DNA of 40,219 nucleotides from an uncultured Verrucomicrobia subdivision 3 bacterium (GTDB lineage: Bacteria; Verrucomicrobiota; Verrucomicrobiia; Limisphaerales; UBA11358). Shown piece after piece: positions 8,795 through 16,540 of the stretch; the stretch's first letter is position 1; the number at the start of each line of letters is the position of its first letter. The notes under the pieces were generated by a model, which did no database searches, was not told the origin of the DNA, and was given only the letters and a program-made list of their open reading frames with translations. The stretch is taken from contig CAISEZ010000100.1 in the NCBI GenBank assembly GCA_903884535.1, forward strand, positions 1 through 40,219. The letters are read 5' to 3'. Made by a program: the position numbers and the translations under genes.

Positions 8795-9250
8795 TTATTT
8801 GGCGTGGTGCGCGTCTTTGTTTTGGAACTGGTTGAACGCGCTCTTGGGGTCGCCATGGTCGCCGTCGCCCATGCCAAGATTTTCGTGGATGATCGGGCGC
8901 TTGCAGTCGTCCCAGCGTTTGGTCAGGAAGGAAACGGACTGGCAATCGGTGACGGCGAGAAACACATGATAAGTGTTGCGCGGAATGAAGATGCACTCGC
9001 CCTTGTTCATGTAGATAAAATTTTCTTTGCGCGTCTTGATGTCCACCTCGACCTCCACGCCGACGCCGTCCACGAGCATGATGTATTCGTCAAATTCCGG
9101 ATGGCAATGGTTGCCGCGAATCTTGCCGGCCTTGATGAACTGGTGCGTGAATTCAAGGATGGGCGCGTCCGGCACAAAGGAAAAAATGGCGCCACGGCCG
9201 TCCCGGATGGTGGCCAGGTTGCAACTCGGCTTGAAGGATTTCATTCGCAT
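8795..9250 (-). CDS. Cupin-fold protein, sugar isomerase/epimerase-like
   Basis: A 151-residue single-domain cupin. The first cupin motif is visible as GNHCHPEFDEYIMLVDG (near residues 46-62) with two histidines and a glutamate, and the second as IPRNTYHVFL with a later histidine. Similar small cupins in polysaccharide loci are annotated as FdtA/WxcM-like keto-isomerases or dTDP-4-dehydrorhamnose epimerase relatives. It is the first gene of the minus operon and is read divergently from the glycosyltransferase. The C-terminal 35 residues are polar and look disordered. The role in sugar modification is inferred from context. Confidence 0.72.
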   Translation of the reverse strand: MRMKSFKPSCNLATIRDGRGAIFSFVPDAPILEFTHQFIKAGKIRGNHCHPEFDEYIMLVDGVGVEVEVDIKTRKENFIYMNKGECIFIPRNTYHVFLAVTDCQSVSFLTKRWDDCKRPIIHENLGMGDGDHGDPKSAFNQFQNKDAHHAK

Positions 9251-9380
9251 AAAATTTAAATTGGTTTTGGACTGGCAAACTTTAAGCGAAGATTTCTTTC
9301 AGCGCAAAACATTTAGCCTGACCGCGTGAACATTGATTAGCATTGAACTCGCCGCCGCGCTGAATTAGTCTGCCCGGCCA
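9251..9380. promoter_or_regulatory. Divergent intergenic region between glycan operons
   Basis: This AT-richer 130-bp gap separates the cupin start (minus) from the glycosyltransferase start (plus), so it must hold promoters for both operons unless transcription comes from farther away. I see no convincing sigma-70 box pair or operator palindrome that I would defend. Confidence 0.4.
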
Positions 9381-10598
9381 ATGACCAGCGAAAAACCTGC
9401 CATTCTCGATCGCGACCAGTGCGGCATCCGCCTTGGCGAAATTTCCATCCTCATGGCCACGCGCGGCCGGGCGGAAATGCTCGCCGAGGAAATCGAATCG
9501 TTGAAACAGAACACCGTCAACAAAGCGAAGGTGAAGCTGTGGATTTACGTGGATGACGACGACCAGGTCATGCTCGACGCCATCGCGGCGAAAAAATTTC
9601 CCGATCCTGGTTTTCCGATTCATTGGCACGTCGGACCGCGCCCCGGTGCGCTCGGCTTGTGCCATCAGGCGCTGTGGAATGCGTCCGGCCGCGTTTCGGA
9701 AATTTACACCATCTCGGTGGACGACGTGCGGTTTGACACCCACGGCTGGGACGAAGTGGTGCGCGGCGCCTTCACCGATTGCCGCGACGGCGTGCTGCTC
9801 GCTTTTGCGCACGATCCAAACGCGCCGCAAGCGACGTTTCCTTACATCGGCTGGGGCTTTTTGCTGACGCTCGGTTACGAGAAAATTTTTCCTGGCATTT
9901 TCATCTATTGGTTCGATGACAAATGGATCGAGCAGATCGCCGTCATGGCGGGTCGCTGTGTGAAAGTTCCGGTCACGATGAATCCCATCGGCGACAAGGG
10001 CCTGACGCAACGGATGCGCAACGTGCCGTTCTGGACGCGCTTCTGCCAGCTGACCGTGATCGAGCGAAAAGATTCTTCGCAAAAATTGATTGATGCGATG
10101 CACGCCAAAGATCCTGCCGCGCGCGCCGCCGCAACGGCGGAACTCGAAAAAGCATTCGCAAAAATTACCAAGGACGAGACCGACGCTTTTTCGGATGTTT
10201 ATTGCATCTTTCAAGAAGAGCGTCACACCGCGCTCAAGCCGGAAGATCGCAATTTGTTTTATCCGCTCTATCTCAAGCAGGAAGCGACCGCGGTCATTCG
10301 TCTGCTCACGCACGCGCAAAATTTTATCAATCAGAAAAATTACACCGAGGCGCTGAAATTTGTGGAGTGCGTGGACATGGCGGACATGAAAGTTCGCGCG
10401 GCACAGGACATGAAAATCACTTGCCTCCGCGCCCTCGGAAAAAATTCCGAGGCCGATCAGTTGGAAAAAGAGAAACTCGTCGCGTGGCCGGAACAGCCGG
10501 CGATCCGCCGAGTTTTCCGTTTCCTCGGCATGGTCGCCAACGAAGGCCGCCGCATGATTGCCGGCCTCACGAGCAAACCCACGCCCGTCAAGAAATAG
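9381..10598 (+). CDS. Family 2-like glycosyltransferase with helical C-terminal region
   Basis: The first ~230 residues resemble a GT-A glycosyltransferase: ISILMATRGRAEML (residues 21-34) opens the nucleotide-binding fold, followed by an acidic YVDDDDQ stretch and SVDDVRF, which could supply the metal-binding DxD. The last ~150 residues are helical and contain a TPR-like segment (near residues 310-360) ending in a basic tail. No membrane helix is obvious. It lies between the divergent sugar-modification operon and an LhgO-like gene 3 bp downstream, so it probably transfers a modified sugar during surface glycan assembly. The donor and acceptor are unknown, and remote glycosyltransferase assignment rests on motifs only. 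Confidence 0.7.
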   Translation: MTSEKPAILDRDQCGIRLGEISILMATRGRAEMLAEEIESLKQNTVNKAKVKLWIYVDDDDQVMLDAIAAKKFPDPGFPIHWHVGPRPGALGLCHQALWNASGRVSEIYTISVDDVRFDTHGWDEVVRGAFTDCRDGVLLAFAHDPNAPQATFPYIGWGFLLTLGYEKIFPGIFIYWFDDKWIEQIAVMAGRCVKVPVTMNPIGDKGLTQRMRNVPFWTRFCQLTVIERKDSSQKLIDAMHAKDPAARAAATAELEKAFAKITKDETDAFSDVYCIFQEERHTALKPEDRNLFYPLYLKQEATAVIRLLTHAQNFINQKNYTEALKFVECVDMADMKVRAAQDMKITCLRALGKNSEADQLEKEKLVAWPEQPAIRRVFRFLGMVANEGRRMIAGLTSKPTPVKK

Positions 10599-10601
10599 GC
10601 C

Positions 10602-11801
10602 GTGACTCACGACGTCATCATTGTGGGTGGCGGCATTGTCGGTCTTGCCACGGCGCACCGGCTGCTGGAAGCGCGGCCGCAGTTGAAGATTTTGCTGCTC
10701 GAAAAAGAGTCAAAGCTCGCCGCGCACCAGACCGGCAACAACAGCGGCGTGCTGCACTCCGGACTTTATTACAAACCCGGTTCCGCCAAGGCGCAATGCG
10801 CGGTGCAAGGTTTGCAACTGATGCTGGCGTTCTGTCGCGAACACGGCATCGCGCATGATCAATGTGGAAAAATCGTTGTCGCCACGGCTCCAAACGAATT
10901 GGAGCGGCTGGAAAATTTGTGGACGCGCGGCAACGCGAATGGTTTGCAAGGCCTGCGCAAATTAAATCCGCAGCAGATCAAGGAGATCGAACCGCACGCC
11001 GCCGGTCTCGCGGCGATTCATGTGCCGCAGGAAGGCATCGTGGATTATCCCGCCGCCTGCGAAAAACTCGGTGAACTGATCCGCCAACGCGGCGGTGAAA
11101 TCCGGTTGAATGCGCGGGTTGAAAAAATGATTGCCGACGGCAGCGAGCGCAGCGTCGAGACTTCGGCCGGAAATTTTCGCGCTAAGTTTGTGATCACCTG
11201 CGGCGGTTTGCACGCCGACCGGCTGGTCAAAGCCGCGGGGCAAAAGCTATCCGCCAAAATCGTTCCGTTTCGCGGCGAATATTTTCAGATCAAAAAAGCG
11301 CGACAATCGCTCGTGCGCCATTTGATTTATCCGGTGCCGGACCCAAAGTTTCCCTTTCTCGGCGTGCATTTCACGCGACTGGTTCACGGCGGCATCGAGG
11401 CCGGACCCAACGCCGTGCTGGCGTTTGCGCGCGAAGGTTACAAGTGGACGAATTTCAATTTGCGCGATTTCGCCGAGTCCCTCACGTTTCCCGGCTTGTG
11501 GAAATTTCTGGTAAAATATCCAAGCCTGTGCGGCTATGAAATCCGGCGCTCGCTTTCCAAAGCCGAATTCACCCGGTCGCTGCAAAAACTCGTGCCCGAC
11601 ATCCGCGAGGAGGATTTGGAAACCGGCGGCGCCGGCGTGCGCGCGCAAGCGATGCTGCCGAGCGGAAGTTTGATCGAAGATTTTCATTTCGAGGAAGCGC
11701 AAGGAACGCTGCATGTGATCAACGCCCCATCGCCCGCCGCCACGGCGTCGCTCGCCATTGGCCAGAGAATCGTTGAGCGCGTGTTTGCGCAGATGAAGTA
11801 G
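10602..11801 (+). CDS. lhgO: L-2-hydroxyglutarate oxidase family FAD-dependent oxidoreductase
   Basis: A 399-residue DAO-fold flavoprotein. The dinucleotide motif IIVGGGIVGLATAHRLLEA is at residues 6-24, and the family hallmark HQTGNNSGVLHSGLYY is at residues 43-58, close to the sequence in L-2-hydroxyglutarate dehydrogenases. Length is normal for LhgO, which oxidises L-2-hydroxyglutarate to 2-oxoglutarate and passes electrons to the membrane quinone pool. The start is GTG at 10602, 3 bp after the glycosyltransferase stop, implying cotranscription. A metabolite-repair enzyme is unexpected at the end of a glycan operon, so a related hydroxyacid or sugar-acid substrate is possible. Confidence 0.85.
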   Translation: MTHDVIIVGGGIVGLATAHRLLEARPQLKILLLEKESKLAAHQTGNNSGVLHSGLYYKPGSAKAQCAVQGLQLMLAFCREHGIAHDQCGKIVVATAPNELERLENLWTRGNANGLQGLRKLNPQQIKEIEPHAAGLAAIHVPQEGIVDYPAACEKLGELIRQRGGEIRLNARVEKMIADGSERSVETSAGNFRAKFVITCGGLHADRLVKAAGQKLSAKIVPFRGEYFQIKKARQSLVRHLIYPVPDPKFPFLGVHFTRLVHGGIEAGPNAVLAFAREGYKWTNFNLRDFAESLTFPGLWKFLVKYPSLCGYEIRRSLSKAEFTRSLQKLVPDIREEDLETGGAGVRAQAMLPSGSLIEDFHFEEAQGTLHVINAPSPAATASLAIGQRIVERVFAQMK

Positions 11802-11813
11802 CCAGCCGGCCAA

Positions 11814-12377
11814 TTAAATAATCGCCCGGATTTCTTTTCGCAGCGGTTTAAAATCCGGATCGTGCAGGGCCATGGCTTTGATTTCTTTTTTGTCGGCAAG
11901 AACCATTGCCGCTTGCAGCCATTTCATCGCCGCTTTCAATCGCCCGAGCTGGGAGCAATAACACGCCAGATTATACCGGATGAGCCATTGTTTCGGAAAT
12001 TTCCTCGCCGCCGGCAGCAGCTGGTCGAAGGCCGCCTGCGTTTGCTTCAGCTCATGCAGGGCATAGCTGCGGTTGATCCAAACCTGGTCCAGCTTGGGCA
12101 ACTGGCGCAGCAACCGCTCGGCGACCGGGAGGAGTTCATTCCATTTTTCAGCCGCAAAATAAATATCGCAGCGCGTTGACAGCACTTCGGGATGGTCGCG
12201 CAGGGTTGGCGAGATGTGGTGCAACTCCGCCTCGGCGGAATCCAGATCGCCCAGACCCAGCCAGCCCGACGCGGCATTCAAATGAAAGCGGTCCGGCTGC
12301 TCTAAGGGTTTGTTTCGGTGATCCACAGCGTCCGATTGGAGATTTACAGGCCGGTCGGGTGATCCAAAAATTTCCAT
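11814..12377 (-). CDS. Tetratricopeptide-repeat protein
   Basis: A protein of up to 187 residues made mostly of paired helices. TPR-like units are visible near residues 36-65, 69-100 and 103-165, with typical small residues such as the A/G in ALHELKQTQAAF and YCSQLGRLKAAM. No signal peptide is evident. The ATG at 12377 overlaps the end of the NIF3 gene by 34 bp; a GTG at 12326 (17 residues in) would avoid the overlap and starts just before the conserved region. TPR proteins act as interaction scaffolds and no specific role can be given. It is the last gene of a minus-strand run with NIF3 and DUF1737. Confidence 0.7.
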   Translation of the reverse strand: MEIFGSPDRPVNLQSDAVDHRNKPLEQPDRFHLNAASGWLGLGDLDSAEAELHHISPTLRDHPEVLSTRCDIYFAAEKWNELLPVAERLLRQLPKLDQVWINRSYALHELKQTQAAFDQLLPAARKFPKQWLIRYNLACYCSQLGRLKAAMKWLQAAMVLADKKEIKAMALHDPDFKPLRKEIRAII

Positions 12378-13105
12378 GGCAGCTTGAATTTTTTGGCAAG
12401 TTCTGCCGCCAGCGCTTTCACCCCATATGTCTCGGTCGCATAATGGCCGGCGTAAAAAACATTCAGGCCCAAATCCTCGGCGAGCGCGTATGTCCAGTGC
12501 GGACCTTCGCCGGTGATGAACGTGTCCACGCCTTCGCTCGCGGCCTGTTTCAAATCGCTGCCCGCGCCGCCGGTGACGATGCCGATGTTTTTGCAGATTT
12601 CATTTCCGCCGGGAATGACGGTCGGTTTCGCGCCGAGCGCGCGCTCCAGCCGCTGCGCCAATTCTGCGCGGGAAATTTTGTTCAACGATTTGAGACCGAT
12701 GTCTTGTCCATGACTCGGGAAAAACGGTTTCAGTTTTTTTAAACCGAGCGCGGCGGCGAGTTGCGCGTTGTTGCCGAGTTTGGGATGCGCGTCCAGCGGG
12801 AGGTGTGAGCTGTAAACCGCGAGATTGTTTTCAATGAGCAGTTTTACAAGTTGGTATTTTTTCCCGGTCCACGGCTGCGCCGGACTCCAGAACAAGCCGT
12901 GATGCACGATGAGTAAATCCGCTTTGGCCGCGATGGCCAGTTTCACGGTTGCCAGACTCGCATCCACAGTGGCGGCGATGCGCGTGACTGAGCCGGAATT
13001 TTCCATCTGCAGGCCGTTCACCGCACCGTCGTAGTCGCCGATTTCAGATGTGCGCAAAATCTGGTCGCAATGCTTGACGATGGCGGCGAGTGAAAGGTTC
13101 GGCAT
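12344..13105 (-). CDS. NIF3/YbgI-type dinuclear metal-centre protein
   Basis: A 253-residue member of the Nif3-like GTP cyclohydrolase I type 2 family, which forms toroidal hexamers with a dinuclear metal site per subunit. Metal ligands are recognisable in the HHGLFW segment near residue 68 and in SHLPLDAHPKLGNN near residues 99-112, and C-terminally in GHYATET. The cellular role of the family is unsettled; proposals include metal homeostasis and folate-related hydrolysis. The length fits the short YbgI form without a central PII-like insert. It is followed by an overlapping TPR gene and preceded by a DUF1737 gene 51 bp upstream. Confidence 0.9.
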   Translation of the reverse strand: MPNLSLAAIVKHCDQILRTSEIGDYDGAVNGLQMENSGSVTRIAATVDASLATVKLAIAAKADLLIVHHGLFWSPAQPWTGKKYQLVKLLIENNLAVYSSHLPLDAHPKLGNNAQLAAALGLKKLKPFFPSHGQDIGLKSLNKISRAELAQRLERALGAKPTVIPGGNEICKNIGIVTGGAGSDLKQAASEGVDTFITGEGPHWTYALAEDLGLNVFYAGHYATETYGVKALAAELAKKFKLPWKFLDHPTGL

Positions 13106-13156
13106 GGCGCGATGAAAACAAATTCTCCGCGCGCTGCAAAGCGGGAAACGCCGGCG

Positions 13157-13399
13157 CTAAGCGTGATGCGGCGTCGCGGCCGGCCGCTGGATGAAGATGG
13201 TGGTGTCGCCGCTGTGCTGGGCGCCTTCGTTCCGGATCATCGCCTGGCACAGGGTTTGATTGATGTTGAACGGCGGACCGTGCAGGGCGTAGCCAACTTT
13301 GAGTTTGCGGTTCACCTTGTCGGCGAAGTGATGGAAGCCGGCGTGAAAATCATCTTCGTTGCTGACAACGACAATATAATCGGCAGAAGCGTGTGGCAT
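13157..13399 (-). CDS. DUF1737-like small protein
   Basis: An 80-residue protein with a compact alpha/beta pattern. DYIVVVSNEDDF at residues 7-18 looks like a first beta strand, followed by a helix, then GYALHGPPFNIN and a helix with QTLCQAMIRNE. The layout (short strand, helix, 'G+...GGP' turn, then 'QAM') matches DUF1737 proteins, which have no established function. The last 20 residues are polar. It is the first gene of the minus run with NIF3. Family placement is by motif memory, so it is moderately secure. Confidence 0.65.
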   Translation of the reverse strand: MPHASADYIVVVSNEDDFHAGFHHFADKVNRKLKVGYALHGPPFNINQTLCQAMIRNEGAQHSGDTTIFIQRPAATPHHA

Positions 13400-13591
13400 A
13401 TGGCTGTGCAGCGAACCTAAAACACGCTGCTACTGTTGGCAAATTAAATTGAGCAGAAGCGGCAAATATTCTGCGGAGAACAAAATGCAGCTGGAAATCT
13501 GCAAGAATTGACGCGCTGCTGCCGCCGATCGGCGACCAAGTGAAGTCGCCAAACGATATTTAGCTTCGCCAACTTCATCTGGCAAAATCGT

Positions 13592-14914
13592 TCACGCCAG
13601 CTTGCCGTATTTGCGGATTTCCGGCCAGATCCACGCCACGGCCAGCACCACCAGAATCGTCCCGATGCCGCCGCTCACCACCGACACGATCGCGCCCGTC
13701 GCCGCCGCGTTGCCGAGGAACGACGGCGATGTGAACAGAAACGCCACAAAGCCCGAGCGGAAGCCGCCCAGCTCATTCGAGGTGCCGATGAACAGGCTGT
13801 TCACCGCCGACACGCGGCCGCGTTTTTCGTCTGGCGTCAGGATTTGCACGAGCGTCTGCCGCACCACCACGCTGATCTGGTCCACCGCGCCCGCCAGCGC
13901 CAGCAGCGCACACGCCAGCCAGAACCAGCCCGCCGTGGGGATGATAATGAAGCCCATGCCAATGGTCGCCGCGCCAAAAATCGCCACGCACCACAACATC
14001 GTGCGCCCGGCCTTTTGCAGCGGCGGCCGGTGCGCGATGACGAACGCGCAGATGACCGCGCCGATCGGCATGGCGTCGCGCAGCCAGCTCAAACCCTCCG
14101 GACCGCGATGAAAAATATCCTTCGCATAAATCGGCAGCAGCGTCACCGCGCCGCCAAGCAGCACGGCGAACATGTCCAGCGTCAGCGTGCCGAGGATGAT
14201 TTTGTTGTCGAACACAAACCGGAAGCCTTCGATGAGGCTGCGCGTGGTCATCGGTTCCGGCGTTTTGATTTTGTGGACGTGTTTAATTTGTAAAACGAGC
14301 GCGAAACAGATGAGCGACGCCAGCGCGTTGAGCGCATAAACCGCCCACGCCGTGTGGTGCGCCAGAATGATGACCATGCCGCACGCCGCCGGGCCGACCA
14401 CCGAGGAAATTTGAAACGTGCCGCTGGTAAACGTCACCGCGCGGGCAAGCTGGTGCCGCGAAACTAGGCTCGTGACAAACGCCGCGCTCGCCGGCCACAG
14501 AAACGTCCGCGCCGTGCCGATGACCGCCAGGCAAACATAAATCCAGCCGATCGGCGCGTGCAATTTGGAACTCAACGCGAGGCCCGCGCTGGAAAAAATC
14601 AGCACCAGCGTCGAGACCAATATGATGTTTTTACGGCTGAAGGTGTCGGCGCAATGGCCGGCGGGCAGCGTGCAGAGGATCATCGGAATCATCAGCGACA
14701 GCCCGACGAACGCCAGCGCCAGCGCGGAATGCGTCCGCTCGTAAAGTTCCCAGTCAATCGCCACCACGAGCATTTGCTGGCCGAGCGACGCCACGAATCG
14801 GCCGATGAGGTAGCGCACAAAATCTGGATTCTTCAAAACGGCATACGGATGCTCGTCGGCGGTTTTGGGTGCCGGCGCATCGGGCAGTTTTTCGGTGGAT
14901 TCCGTTTCGTGCAT
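13592..14914 (-). CDS. MFS transporter, MFS_3/EntS-like exporter
   Basis: The 440-residue protein has about twelve hydrophobic segments and a polar N-terminal cytoplasmic tail. The segment YLIGRFVASLGQQMLVVAIDW opens the first helix, and the loop between helices 2 and 3 has the MFS-like GHCADTFSRK. The pattern resembles the MFS_3 family that includes the enterobactin exporter EntS and macrolide exporters, so export of a small molecule is likely. I choose the ATG at 14914; the reading frame runs 55 codons further upstream but that part is basic, low in conserved sequence and overlaps a repeat array. No siderophore or antibiotic genes lie nearby, so the substrate is unknown. Confidence 0.82.
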   Translation of the reverse strand: MHETESTEKLPDAPAPKTADEHPYAVLKNPDFVRYLIGRFVASLGQQMLVVAIDWELYERTHSALALAFVGLSLMIPMILCTLPAGHCADTFSRKNIILVSTLVLIFSSAGLALSSKLHAPIGWIYVCLAVIGTARTFLWPASAAFVTSLVSRHQLARAVTFTSGTFQISSVVGPAACGMVIILAHHTAWAVYALNALASLICFALVLQIKHVHKIKTPEPMTTRSLIEGFRFVFDNKIILGTLTLDMFAVLLGGAVTLLPIYAKDIFHRGPEGLSWLRDAMPIGAVICAFVIAHRPPLQKAGRTMLWCVAIFGAATIGMGFIIIPTAGWFWLACALLALAGAVDQISVVVRQTLVQILTPDEKRGRVSAVNSLFIGTSNELGGFRSGFVAFLFTSPSFLGNAAATGAIVSVVSGGIGTILVVLAVAWIWPEIRKYGKLA

Positions 14915-14938
14915 GAAATCTGACGGACAACTTAAACG

Positions 14939-15047
14939 AATTCTCTGCGCGGTCGAGTTTTCGCGGATTGAAAAAATATCGCGCGGAGAATGCAAAGGCA
15001 GCGAAGGGAAATGCCTTCTTCGCAAACTTCGCGTCCTTCGCGCGAAA
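14939..15047. repeat. Inverted repeat with 9-bp-period arm
   Basis: An imperfect 12-bp inverted pair (ATTCTCTGCGCG near 14939 and its complement near 14980-14991, one mismatch) is followed by two 9-bp units with the AAGG core (14992-15009). An inverted 9-bp array follows, with units beginning CTTCGC, at 15018-15044. It fills most of the divergent gap between the MFS exporter and the small membrane protein gene at 15089. Confidence 0.7.
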
Positions 15048-15088
15048 ATGTTTTTTCTGCCGCCAACTTGTGCGACCATCGGATCGCG

Positions 15089-15265
15089 ATGAACGAACCC
15101 GGCGAGAATCTCCCGAAAACGAAATACCGCTGGCCGTGGTTTGCGGCGGCGGCGGTGGTGCTGGCCATCGTGCTGGCCGTCGTGTGGATGACCTTCGCCG
15201 TGAAAAAAGTCGAGCGGGAAAGCGATTTCAGCGCGCCGCTGCCCAGCAGCGCACCCACGCGTTAG
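15089..15265 (+). CDS. Small single-pass membrane protein (58 aa)
   Basis: A short gene read divergently from the MFS exporter. The protein has a polar 18-residue N-terminus, one strong hydrophobic helix from about residue 17 to 41 starting at WPWFAAAAVV, and a charged C-terminal tail ending in proline and serine. A frame extension to 14990 exists but crosses the repeat array and is basic, so the ATG at 15089 is chosen. It does not resemble a family I can name. Likely inner-membrane with the tail in the periplasm by charge distribution, which is inference. Confidence 0.55.
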   Translation: MNEPGENLPKTKYRWPWFAAAAVVLAIVLAVVWMTFAVKKVERESDFSAPLPSSAPTR

Positions 15266-15278
15266 CTACCGACATCAC

Positions 15279-16466
15279 TTAATAATTTCGATCTAACCGA
15301 TCTGGCGCGATATTCGTGGTTGTCCCCGATTGGCCGAACAGCACCGGCAAAACGGAAATACCGGTGAAATCCGCGGCCGGCTTGGCAAAGCCGATTTGCA
15401 GCGCGGTCGGCGCAAAATCCACCGCGCTCCACGCCTGACGGCTGACGCGGCCGGCGGGAATACTCCCCGGCCAACGAACCATCATCGGCACGCGCGGCGA
15501 ACCAGCGGCAACCTCATCGGCGGGCCAGACTGTTTTCAGATTGGGATTCACAAATTTCTCCGCGCCGCTGGCGCTGGTGAAAAAGACGGCGACGTTGTTG
15601 GTCATCTGCATTTTTTGCAGTTCCTCGAATAGCCGCCCGATGCCCGTGTCCAGCCGTGTGATGAGCGCGGCGCGGTTTTTCGCCGCTTGCGGCCACGGTT
15701 CAGCCGAGAACGGCGCGTCGGTGGGCACGGGAAATTCATCGGCCGTGGCGGAAGCCGAGCGCGGCGCGGGCAGATTCACGAGCAGAAAAAACGGCTGGTA
15801 ATGGTTGAACCGGTCGGGCTGGTGCGTGTGGATGAAGTTCAGCATCATCTTGAAAAACATTTCCGGCATGTATTCCCCATTTTTGCCGCCGGTGTTCGGA
15901 TAGATCATCTCCTTGCCAACGAAGGTTTCCATCTGGTTGTTCGTCGTGTTCAAAATGCTTTCCGGCGCGTAACGCCAGAGGTAGTCGGCAAAATAATTGC
16001 GGCCTTCATCGGCCTGCACAAAGCCGGCGAACTCGTCAAAACCCTGCGTCCACGGTTTGGGACCGAGCGCCCATTCGCCGAGCAGGCCGGTGTGATAACC
16101 GGCTTGTTGGAGCCGTTGCGCGAGCGTGGGCGCGGTTGGATTCATGGAGTTTTTTCCCGCCATCAGCGCGGCCTGCGCGCTGCCGAAATCCGGGCTTCCC
16201 GCGCGGTAGCTGGTGAAGCGAATGCCCTCGGCAGCGAGCCGGTCCAGATTCGGCGTCTGGTAATTGGTCTGGCCGTAGCAGCTCAAGTCGCCGTAGCCGA
16301 GGCCGTGGCACTGGATAAAAATGATACTGGCGCGGCGCGGAATGGCCGTCGTCTGCGACGGTGAATTGGATTCGACTTCAGCGATAATGGACGCGAGGTC
16401 GGCGCGCGCAGCGGCGGCGACGACCAGCCAGACGGCGGTGAGCAAGAGCAAACGAATGGGTTTCAT
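15279..16466 (-). CDS. Secreted sulfatase-fold protein lacking catalytic residues (pseudosulfatase)
   Basis: A 395-residue protein with a signal peptide (MKPIRLLLLTAVWL then AAARA-DLA) and the alkaline-phosphatase/sulfatase fold. The family segment GYGDLSCYGQTNYQTPNLDRL is clear. The active site is not: the metal-binding Asp pair before GYGD is replaced by Cys-His (QCHGLGYGD, residues 52-60). The CxPxR site that is matured to formylglycine reads FGSAQ (94-98); the GKWHLG motif reads GEWALG (130-135); the PH motif reads APR, and the late SDNG motif reads SASG (298-301). Hydrolysis is therefore very unlikely and a binding or structural role is inferred. The start at 16466 is preferred over 16502 because it begins the signal peptide. 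It follows an AmpG-like permease gene on the same strand. Confidence 0.88.
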   Translation of the reverse strand: MKPIRLLLLTAVWLVVAAAARADLASIIAEVESNSPSQTTAIPRRASIIFIQCHGLGYGDLSCYGQTNYQTPNLDRLAAEGIRFTSYRAGSPDFGSAQAALMAGKNSMNPTAPTLAQRLQQAGYHTGLLGEWALGPKPWTQGFDEFAGFVQADEGRNYFADYLWRYAPESILNTTNNQMETFVGKEMIYPNTGGKNGEYMPEMFFKMMLNFIHTHQPDRFNHYQPFFLLVNLPAPRSASATADEFPVPTDAPFSAEPWPQAAKNRAALITRLDTGIGRLFEELQKMQMTNNVAVFFTSASGAEKFVNPNLKTVWPADEVAAGSPRVPMMVRWPGSIPAGRVSRQAWSAVDFAPTALQIGFAKPAADFTGISVLPVLFGQSGTTTNIAPDRLDRNY

Positions 16467-16540
16467 TGTGAACTTGGATTCTGGAAAGTCCGGCGCGTTC
16501 AAAGCAATTTATATTTGCAACAAAGTGTGCCGCCGGTTGT

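Noticed and set aside
7817-9259. 480-residue plus-strand open frame opposite the oxidoreductase and cupin genes
   Set aside because: Antisense shadow without any family motif.
9282-10658. 458-residue minus-strand open frame opposite the glycosyltransferase
   Set aside because: Antisense shadow; the plus-strand gene has coherent domain order and operon spacing.
13400-13591. Possible small gene or structured RNA between the DUF1737 and MFS genes
   Set aside because: Only very short frames and weak direct repeats of a TTGGCGA-type core; nothing I can support.
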